Source of the DNA: an uncultured bacterium | Lineage (GTDB): Bacteria; Patescibacteriota; Minisyncoccia; Phycocordibacterales; UBA1006 | Assembly (NCBI GenBank): GCA_903873095.1 | Contig: CAIQMU010000073.1 | Location: 1 to 19,493, forward strand | Direction: 5' to 3' | Length of the DNA stretch: 19,493 bases | Shown: positions 1-9,100 of the stretch, piece by piece | Position numbering within the stretch: position 1 is the first letter of the stretch | Layout of the letters: every line of letters starts with the position of its first letter | The notes under the pieces: generated by a model | Seen by the model: only the letters and a program-made list of their open reading frames with translations | Databases searched by the model: none | What the model was told of the DNA's origin: nothing | Made by a program: the position numbers and the translations under genes

Positions 1-6
1 AAACAA

Positions 7-2574
7 ATGATGCCAGCCGATCATGTCGAGGGAATTGTTTTGAAACTTCGCCCAGAAAACCATGATTCGACCATGGGGGAATTGATGTCGATCATGATGG
101 AGAAAGGAATCAAAAACGCACTCGATGTTGTCGCAGGGATGAATAATCCACACATAGATGATGATTTCTTGCGATTCCTTGTTCAATATTTGTCGAGCTA
201 TCACGAAATTCCAGGACTCAAACCAAATACAGAATTATTCAAAGAAATAAATGCTCGGTTGTTTGAAGTAACCCTTCCTCGACCTGATGAGGGGGTACAA
301 AAAACATTTAAAGACTTAACATCCGCCATGGAACAGTTTTTTGCTGGAATGCAGGCGATTGGCCCCGGAGACAATCCGGATCGAAATTGGTATACGATTG
401 AAATTGCACTTTCAAATGCATCAGACGAAGTAGTGTTTTACATTTCCGTTCCTCGTGATCGTTCTGATATGTTTGAAAAAGTTATTTTAGGACTTTATGC
501 AGATGCAAAGGTTGTCGAGGTAACAGATGATTATAATATTTTCAATGAACAAGGAGGTGCTGCAGGATCGTACGCAACAAGTACCAGTTCAGATTTGATG
601 ACCATTAAAACATATGACACATTCGCAAGTGATCCGCTCGATGTTATTTTGAATGTGTTTTCAAAACTCGATAAAAACGGTGAAGGAGCAGCTATTCAAT
701 TTACGGTACGGCCAGCGGGGGATACATTTATCAAACAATACGGAAAAATTTTAGACAGACTTCGCAAAGGGGATAAATTTTCAGATATAAAAGATGAAAT
801 TGAAAATCCATGGTTGCACGAAGCAAAAGGTTTTGGAAAGGTTGCCTTATCACTCTTTAAAACAGAAGAGAAAAAACCTGATGAACCAAAACAAACAAAA
901 TATGTTGATGAGATTGCGATCGCAAGTATCACGGAAAAATTAAAAGCAACGGTCATAGAAACAAATATTCGCATCATTGCAAGTGCGCAACACCAAGTTC
1001 GCGCTGAGGCAATTTTAAGTGAACTGCAGTCAGCGTTTTATCAATTTTCAAATACAACCGGAAATGGTTTGAATTTTAAAAATGTTTCAGGGCGAGACTT
1101 GATGCCATTTTTCCATGAATATGCCTATCGTGCTATGAATCACGACAAGGTTCTGCATTTGAATTTTCATGAACTTGCATCCCTTGTTCATTTTCCATCA
1201 GCAACCAAAGATTCACCTCAGCTCAAGCAGGCAAAATCCGGTTCTGCACCAGCACCGCTACAAATGGGAAATCAGGGAATTTTGCTTGGTACGAATGTAT
1301 TCCGAGGAAAAGAAACGCCGATTTATTTTTCACCGGCAGATCGTTTGCGACATTTCTATACCATTGGACAGACAGGTGTCGGTAAGACGCAAATGTTCTT
1401 GAAAATGATTATTCAAGATATCAAAAATGGTGATGGATGTTGTTATATCGATCCTCACGGATCTGATGTGCAAACGATTCTCGCAAACATTCCGCCGGAG
1501 CGCATGGATGATGTGATTTATTTCGATCCATCCTATGTTGATCGTCCGATGGGACTTAACATGCTCGAATATGATATAACACACCCACAACAAAAATCAC
1601 TTGTGATCGGTGAACTCCTTGGAATTTTTGACAAGTTGTTTGATATGAAAGCACAAGGAGGTGCGATGTTCGGGCAGTATTTCCGAAATTCGGCACTCCT
1701 TGTGATGAGTGATCCTGAATCAGGAAATACGCTGATGGAAATCACACGAGTCCTTGCTGATAAAACATTCCGTGATTTGAAATTGTCAAAATGCAAAGAT
1801 CCGTTGATTAACGAATTTTGGAAAGCCGCCGAGAAAACGACAGGGGATCAAAGACTTGAAAACTTTGTACCGTATATTTCCGGAAAATTTGATGATTTCA
1901 TTTCGAATGAATTCATGCGTCCGATTGTACTCCAAGAAAAGTCTGCATTTAATTTCCGTGACGTGATGGATAACAAAAAAATTCTTCTTGTGAATTTGTC
2001 GAAAGGTCTTCTTGGTGAGAAAAATGCAAACTTGATTGGGCTTATCATGATCGGAAAACTTCAGATGGCTGCGATGTCACGTGCAGACGCACAAGACTTA
2101 TCGCAGTTCCCGCCATTTTATGTGTACATGGACGAGTTTCAAAATGTGGTGACAGAATCTGTTTCTGCGATTTTGTCAGAAGCTCGAAAATATAAATTAT
2201 CACTGAATATGACACACCAGTATTTAGGACAACTTCCTGACTATATCAAAGGTGCGGTATTTGGAAACGTGGGAACGATGGGATTCTTCCGTATCAACGA
2301 CGAGGATGCAAAATTTGTTGAGCCTCGTGTTAAACCAGAATTTTCAAAAGATGATATTATCAAACAAGATAACTTCAATGCGATTATGAGTATGCTCGTC
2401 GATGGACGACCTGCGCAGGCGTTTAATATGAATACGATTTTTGATGGATATGCCCCAAAAGGAAATCCTGAACAAATCGCTGCTGTTAAACAACTTTCGT
2501 ATTTGAAATATGGACGCGACAGGGCAGATATTGAACAAGAAATTTTGAACAAATTTAAAGCAAATAATCAATAA
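7..2574 (+). CDS. VirD4/TraD-like type IV secretion DNA-translocation ATPase (5' end uncertain)
   Basis: An 855-residue P-loop ATPase of the type IV secretion coupling-protein/HerA-like class, which pumps DNA or DNA-protein complexes across membranes using ATP. The Walker A motif GQTGVGKT spans residues 454-461, and Walker B is YMDEF with D709-E710. After it comes a TraG/TraD-like stretch (SEARKYKLSLNMTHQYLGQL) resembling the segment that senses nucleotide state in coupling proteins. Residues 1-400 form a long N-terminal region with a 'VPR' segment near 150, common in Patescibacteria homologues. No membrane helix is visible, so the anchor may be missing or may lie upstream. The reading frame is still open at base 1 with no stop before the ATG at 7, so the true start could be outside the window. 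No relaxase or VirB gene is present in the window, so a role in conjugation, DNA uptake or pilus-linked transport cannot be told apart. A strong terminator follows directly. Confidence 0.85.
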   Translation: MMPADHVEGIVLKLRPENHDSTMGELMSIMMEKGIKNALDVVAGMNNPHIDDDFLRFLVQYLSSYHEIPGLKPNTELFKEINARLFEVTLPRPDEGVQKTFKDLTSAMEQFFAGMQAIGPGDNPDRNWYTIEIALSNASDEVVFYISVPRDRSDMFEKVILGLYADAKVVEVTDDYNIFNEQGGAAGSYATSTSSDLMTIKTYDTFASDPLDVILNVFSKLDKNGEGAAIQFTVRPAGDTFIKQYGKILDRLRKGDKFSDIKDEIENPWLHEAKGFGKVALSLFKTEEKKPDEPKQTKYVDEIAIASITEKLKATVIETNIRIIASAQHQVRAEAILSELQSAFYQFSNTTGNGLNFKNVSGRDLMPFFHEYAYRAMNHDKVLHLNFHELASLVHFPSATKDSPQLKQAKSGSAPAPLQMGNQGILLGTNVFRGKETPIYFSPADRLRHFYTIGQTGVGKTQMFLKMIIQDIKNGDGCCYIDPHGSDVQTILANIPPERMDDVIYFDPSYVDRPMGLNMLEYDITHPQQKSLVIGELLGIFDKLFDMKAQGGAMFGQYFRNSALLVMSDPESGNTLMEITRVLADKTFRDLKLSKCKDPLINEFWKAAEKTTGDQRLENFVPYISGKFDDFISNEFMRPIVLQEKSAFNFRDVMDNKKILLVNLSKGLLGEKNANLIGLIMIGKLQMAAMSRADAQDLSQFPPFYVYMDEFQNVVTESVSAILSEARKYKLSLNMTHQYLGQLPDYIKGAVFGNVGTMGFFRINDEDAKFVEPRVKPEFSKDDIIKQDNFNAIMSMLVDGRPAQAFNMNTIFDGYAPKGNPEQIAAVKQLSYLKYGRDRADIEQEILNKFKANNQ

Positions 2575-2608
2575 AACAAAAACAACGCTAGTGCGTTGTT
2601 TTTGTTTT
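2575..2608. terminator. Bidirectional terminator between convergent genes
   Basis: A 14-bp perfect stem (2575-2588 pairing with 2593-2606) has a four-base TAGT loop, and both flanks are rich in A or T. It serves the ATPase gene on the plus strand and the small secreted-protein gene on the minus strand. The stop codon of the minus-strand gene (2588-2590) lies at the top of the stem and in the loop. Confidence 0.85.
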
Positions 2609-3031
2609 GAGTGATGTAAATGCTTTTGGTGTTGCGGTTCCTGCCGGTCGATCAATAACAGTTGTTGCAGAGAGTATTGTTCCTGTGATTGTTCCCATCG
2701 CTACAATTGTATCACCAACATGAATAGTTGATAGAGATGCTAATTTTATTCCAACAATATGTGCTTTACTGGCATTGATGGTGTAGGTTTTTGGATTTTT
2801 TCCTCCCGATGTAAGAGTGATGGTTGTACCACTGATTGCCGTTACGGTTCCACCAAGCCCTCGACGACTGATGGAGGCACCTTTTTTATTGGAATGAACT
2901 AATACTACTTGTTTCGTTGATGTGTGACCCACGGGTGTCGTTGGTGTTGCTGCAAATACAAGAGGTGCAACTGCAATACTTGTCATGATCAGAATGAAAC
3001 TTATGATTGTTTGGACAAAATTGTTTTTCAT
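2588..3031 (-). CDS. Small secreted DUF5666-like protein
   Basis: A 147-residue protein with a clear signal peptide: a basic start (MKKN-like, MKNNF), a hydrophobic core at residues 8-24, and a likely cut after VFAA near residue 28. The mature part holds one beta-rich unit at about residues 55-130. Its pattern GTVTAISGTTITLTS, then YTINASKA, then VGDTIVAMGTITG, matches the small OB-like DUF5666 fold found in many exported proteins. The function of that family is unknown. The Lys/Thr/Ser-rich tail (KTKTTH) is encoded by one arm of the terminator hairpin. The gene is transcribed away from the giant surface-protein gene and converges on the ATPase gene. Its predicted -10 box ends 7 bases before the ATG, so the mRNA may be leaderless. 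The DUF5666 assignment rests on pattern only. Confidence 0.75.
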   Translation of the reverse strand: MKNNFVQTIISFILIMTSIAVAPLVFAATPTTPVGHTSTKQVVLVHSNKKGASISRRGLGGTVTAISGTTITLTSGGKNPKTYTINASKAHIVGIKLASLSTIHVGDTIVAMGTITGTILSATTVIDRPAGTATPKAFTSLKTKTTH

Positions 3032-3038
3032 GAACCTT

Positions 3039-3068
3039 ATTGTATCAATAAACCATAATTAGTTGCAA
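3039..3068 (-). promoter_or_regulatory. Promoter of the DUF5666-like gene
   Basis: On the minus strand, TTGCAA (3068-3063) is followed by an 18-base spacer and TACAAT (3044-3039), with an upstream TGa that makes it an extended -10. Only seven bases separate the -10 from the ATG, placing the expected transcription start at or next to the start codon. Confidence 0.6.
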
Positions 3069-3119
3069 GGTGCTCACGCGGGATGTTTTCCACCATTTTA
3101 TTTTTTTGATTTAAAAGAC

Positions 3120-3148
3120 TTTCTTTTTAAAGGAGACCCTTATATAAT
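3120..3148 (+). promoter_or_regulatory. Probable promoter of the giant surface-protein gene
   Basis: A perfect TATAAT at 3143-3148 lies 50 bases before the ATG at 3199. The -35 position (3120-3125, TTTCTT) is weak. The rest of the 167-base intergenic region (3032-3198) holds only the divergent promoter, and I see no RNA gene or riboswitch in it. Confidence 0.4.
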
Positions 3149-3198
3149 AAACAGTATTACCATTAAGTCAGTTTGATTACAGGTCCTCCATTTTTTAT

Positions 3199-6100
3199 AT
3201 GAAAAAGTCTTTTTTTACGAGAACAATAGTATTGTTCTGTGCGCTCGTAGTAGTATTGTTCGCCACCACGGCGTTTTCACGTACGGCTTTTGCGACCCCT
3301 CCAAATACGATAGGTATTTCATCTGCGGTTATTCAAAATTCCACCCAATCGACGGTGGATATTGTCATTTCTGGTTCAAATTACAATCAATTTTTTGATA
3401 ATCATGATACGACGGCTGATTCAACTGACTTGTCGCATATTCATTACAATGGAAATACGCCAACGATTGCCACGATGAGTGGAACAACTATTACGGCAAC
3501 GTTCCCCATTTCTGTAGGGACCTACAAATCTGGAGGGTCTCTTACTATTTCAGCAAATACTCTTGATCGAAGTAGTCTTGCACACAATACATCAACACTA
3601 ACCATTACTAATAGTAATATTACTGACAATGCGAAACCGGTCGTGGTAATTTCTGATGTTGATGGAAGTACACTTGATGCATCAACAAGTTCACCACAGG
3701 CAGTGCAGATAACATTTTCTGAACCGGTTACCATACCAACTGTTTCTGTTTCACCTGACGGATCAACCCAAACAGTAACTGATTGCGGAGATTCAAATGC
3801 CACAACATGGTGTTTTAATTATTCTATTCCATCAAGTACAACAGCAACGGAAACAATTACTATTTCTGATGCACAGGATTTGGCAAGTTCACCAAATACA
3901 ATGGACTCAGATTCGAATCATACGTTTACTGTGAGTCCTTATGAAAACATGCTCGATATTGTTGGTGATATGGTGAATGCTGGATCAAGTCAGGTTGAAA
4001 TTGTAATACCAAGTACTGGGCCAACACTGACCTCGTTTTGGTATTCAGGAACTGTGACTGCCAGCGGAACCGATCTTTCCCAAATTACATACAATGGTGT
4101 AAATCCAGCTCGTGCGACGATTGATACCGAGAATAATGCACTTGATCTCTTTTTCAATATAGCTGATGGATTTCAAACAACACCTCAAGGAGATATTGAT
4201 ATCCAGCCTGGTACTGTTGTTGCGAACTTGACGATCGGTAATAGTGAAGATTATGTTCCACAGGAATTAATTACGGATGATGCTGCACCGGTCCTTACCT
4301 CGGGATATGCCGAAAACAGTGGAGGAGATAGTCCGACAACTCAGGTTATTTTTACGATGTCTGAAAATCTCGTAGATGTTGATAATGGTACGGTAAGTCA
4401 TCCAAACTTTACCATTAAAAATGCTACGACCGGACAATCGATCACTGTCACAGCTGCTGATATTAGTGGTGGAGGTGACAATAGTTTCTATCTTAATTTA
4501 GATACGAGTGACCCTGATGATTATGCGGGACCACTTACATTTTCATATGACACGGGTGCCGAGGGTACCCAGATGTTGGATAACTCAGGCAACTACACAA
4601 CAAGCATAACCGATTTTCCTGTTAATGAAGCAGACTCTGGATACCATACACCAACTATTGATTCAGGTTCAGGAACACCAAGTGATCCTTATCGTATTAG
4701 CACATGTGCTGGTATAGCAGACATAAATAATCACTTGTCTTCATCATTTTTACTAACTGCTGATGCTGATTGTACCAACCAAGGAAACAATATTATGGTT
4801 GGAACTGATGGTGGTCCGTTCACAGGAACATTCGATGGAGGTGGTCATACAGTTACAATTTCGATTAATGATAGTGTGTATTCTGCCGGTCTTTTCCGTA
4901 GAGCAGATGGTGCAACTATTACCAATGTTATTCTTACTGGAGGCGTGAACGGATTCAGTTCTGTAGGTGCACTTGTTGGATGGGCATCAAATACTAATAT
5001 CTCGTATGTAGGAAGTACTGCAAATGTTTCAACAGGTGGAGCAGGTAATCTTGGGGGACTTGTCGGAATTGATACTGCGGGGTCAACTATTTCGAATTCA
5101 TATAGCACAGGAAATGTGACGGGTGGTGATGATGCTGGAGGTATTCTTGGTCAAGGTAATGGTAGTCATATTACTAATGTATATGCAACAGGGACTATTT
5201 CTGGTGGTAACAACGTCGGTGGAATAATCGGGCGTATTGCTAATGGTGGATCTCTTACGTACAGTTTCAGCGCCGCAGCTATAAGTGGAAGTTCTAGTCT
5301 AGGATCGATTATTGGTGAACCCAATACCGTTTTCACCCGAGAGGATTATTTTGATGCTACTGCAAGTACCCTTGGACCCATATGTTATGGCAACACAGAT
5401 AACGATCCATACTGTAACCCTGAAAACGTAGGGGGAGGCGATTCAATGTATTTTAAAAACAATAGTAGCAACACTCCGCTTGCTGACTGGGATTTTACTA
5501 ATGTATGGACAACAACTGCGAATTATCCTGTATTTCAAACACCAATCCATGTTGCGCCAAGTAAGGTACTGAATCTAACTCATACATCAGAAGATTCAAG
5601 CTCAGTAAATCTTTCATGGGATGCGCCAATGTATAATATTGATGCGGTGACTGATTATGTGATCGAGTACAGTATTCATGGTGAAAATTCATGGTCAACA
5701 TTTGCGCACGATCCTTTTACAAGTACAACAGCAACAGTCACAGGTCTTTCATCAGGTACGGATTATGATTTCCGAGTAAGTGCCGTGAATAGTATTGGAA
5801 CGGGACCTACTTCAGACACGACTGAAGACACAACGTCTGGAGGTGGTGGCGGAAGTTCCGGGGATATTTCATCATGTGCTGATTTTGAAAACATCAATAA
5901 TAATCTTTCTGGACATTATACGCTCACTGCTGACTTGTTATGTGGAGGTGAAGGAAATAATATTATGGTTGGTTCGTATGTGTCACCATTTACCGGAACG
6001 TTTAACGGTCAAGGACACACAATTACTATTTCAATTGACGATCCGATCCAATTTGTCGGTTTGTTTGGTGCGACAGAGGGGGCAACCATTACCAATCTTC

Positions 6101-9100
6101 AACTCGCGGGATCGGTTACGGGCGTAGGGACTGAGGGGGCATTAGTTGGTTACGCAGATGGCGGAACACATATTTCATTTGTCGGCAGTACTGCAAACGT
6201 TACGGATACGAGTGGTGGAGACACCGGAGGTTTGGTAGGTCAGCTTATCGGAGGGTCTTCGGTTTCAAATTCATATTCCCAAGGAACAATTTCAAGTCCG
6301 TGGAGTGCTGTTGGTGGACTTGTTGGATATATGAATACAGGTGCCACTGTTGATAGAAGCTACGCAACAGGTTCTGTTACCGCAGGAACAAATGGTTCGG
6401 TGGGAGGACTTATCGGATATAATTTTGAACCAAGTGATACGGTAACCAATAGTTTCTCAGCGGGAGCAGTTACGGGTAGTGGTGATACAGTTTCTGGATT
6501 TTTCGGATATACCAACGGTGCAACACTTACCAATGACTATTTTGATGCGAATAGAAGTGGGCAGGCTCATTGTATTCAATATAGCGGTGATGCATGTACT
6601 GCTGTAAATGGAGATGGTTCGAATCCAACCTATTTCCTTGATAATTCATCAAGTGCACCACTCGATTCTTGGGACTTCACGAATATCTGGAATACTGCTT
6701 CTGATTCCTATCCAGTACTTCGAAGTGATGCACACACAGTAGCAGTTTCGGTTTCTATTACAACACCGGCAGATGGCTCGGTTGCACTTGCAAATAATTG
6801 GCATCCGGTTGTTGACTTTGGAATTGCAACAACGTGTCAGTATGCGTATGGAAGTGATTCATATCAAACAGTAACATGTTCAAATAATGGTTCTGATATT
6901 CCTGTTCCGACAGGTAGTGATTTTGCAAGTGCCACCCTTCATATCAAGGGAAGTGCTGATGGTCAAACAGATGGAACAGCTTCTGCAACATTCTTCTATT
7001 ATCAAACAGCTCAAACAACACCCACAGGAGGTCCTAATTTTACATGGACTCATCAGTCAGGATGGTCGGGTGGTATCGCGCTTCACATGGCACGATCAGC
7101 TGATGGTTCAAAGGTTATAGCATCTGCTGATATTGGAGATGTGCATACTTCAACGGATGGAGGTGTGTCATGGAATGATCAAACAAGTCTGGGAAATCAT
7201 CAATGGAATTCTGTTGCTATGTCAGCAACGGGGCAATTTATGCTCGCTTCGATATACGGGGGTGATACATACTTATCATCAGATTCGGGTTCAAATTGGA
7301 CTGATGTCGGAACACTTAGTGGTGGACCAGGTTCGATGTCTGGTGGTGCCTATGTTGCCATGTCGGCAGACGGTAAATATATGTATATCGCAGGAAGTGG
7401 ATACGACTTGTATCGTTCAGAAAACTCGGGGGCTTCTTGGCAACTTCTAACTACTGGTGATAATGGATGGGGCGGTCTCGCTGCTTCTGCGGATGGTAAA
7501 TATCTTGCAGCATTAAATGGTGGAAATTTATATACTTCGAGTGATTATGGAAATACATTTTCGTCAGCCTCAGGTGTTCCTGGTGGTAACTTAAACGCAC
7601 TTGGACTTTCAGCTGATGGTTCAACGATTGCTGTTGGAGGATGGCACGGAGATGTTGGGGTTTCAAGAGATTTTGGCTCAACATGGAACGATGAGACTGC
7701 ACTTGGTGATCATTTCTGGTATGGATTTGGACTTTCTGCAGATGGTAGTGTGATTGCAGCCGGAGTCAATTATGATTCAAGTACAACTACGGGGCCGATG
7801 TATATTTCAACTGATGGAGGAAACACATTTACTGCACAGACAAATGTCATCAATGACAACTGGCAATCATTCGGTGTATCCGCTGATGGAACACAGATTC
7901 TTGCTTATGGAAATAATAGTGGATTGTCATCACTTGGATCTTCAGGTGGCGGAGGAGGAGGTGGAAGTGGAACTGTTGGGTATGCCAAAATAACCGTAAA
8001 AGACATCTCAGGAAATCCAATTTCAGGCGCAACGGTTCAAGTTGCATGTCCGTATTGGGGATCGTTCAGTAGTTTTGGAACAACCGATGGTAGTGGTGTT
8101 GTCGAAGCTAATCCGTGCGGTGGCGGCGAAAATCCAATCGCTATTCAAGTTACGGCAGATGGATATTATTCCCAAAATTCACAATATGATTTATCTTACG
8201 ACAATACCGTTGATCCTGAAAACGAAATAGGTGGTAGTACAGCCAATCAATACTCAATTTCGCTTGTCCCGGATTTTGATGGAACTGGATCTGGTACTTC
8301 GGAGGATCCATATATCATTACAAATTGTACGCAGCTTAATGCAATAGACGGAAACTTAAGTGCATACTATCAACTGAACGCTCCAGATGACACAATCGAT
8401 TGTTCGGGTATCGATTTCCAACCAATCGGACAAACGTCTGATAATGGATTTACTGGAACGCTCGAAGGACGCGGATTGGATGGTAATATCACGACAGTTA
8501 CCAACCTTACTATCAATCAGCCAAATATCGGAAACATTGGTGTCTTTGCAAAGGCTACTGGAGCGACAATTAAAGACATAATTTTTTCATCGGGTTCGGT
8601 TGCGGGAGGATGGGATGTCGGTGGCTTGATTGGTGATTTGGAAAGTGATGGAGATCTTGAAAATATTTCAAGTAATTTGTCTGTGTCTGCTGATAATGAT
8701 TGGGACGAGGGAGGGATGGTTGGATATGCTGATATGTATAACAGCACAACAAATGATTTTTCAAATCTTACCTACACGGGATCAATGGATATTAATCAGG
8801 GGGGAATTGGTGGAATATTCGGAGATCTCGAGGCGTATAACACAGATACATACGTAACGATGGATCATGATACGGTTTCAGGTGGTGCGATTGGGTCGTA
8901 TACATCAGGCAGTTCAGAAGAAGTTGGAGGCCTTATTGGTTACTTGTATGTAGATACTGCAAGTGACGGGGATCCTGCAGGACTTGAGATTTCAAACGCA
9001 TTGGTTTCAAGTACTGTATCATCGGATAATGGTTATGAAACTGGAGGGTTGATTGGATATGCAAGAGCCGAAGGAGCCGGTGGAACATCAACTGTTTCAA

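Noticed and set aside
3129-3190. A leader hairpin between GGAGACC (3132-3138) and GGTCCTCC (3182-3189)
   Set aside because: The pairing is imperfect, and the left arm lies upstream of the predicted -10 box, so it would not be in the transcript.
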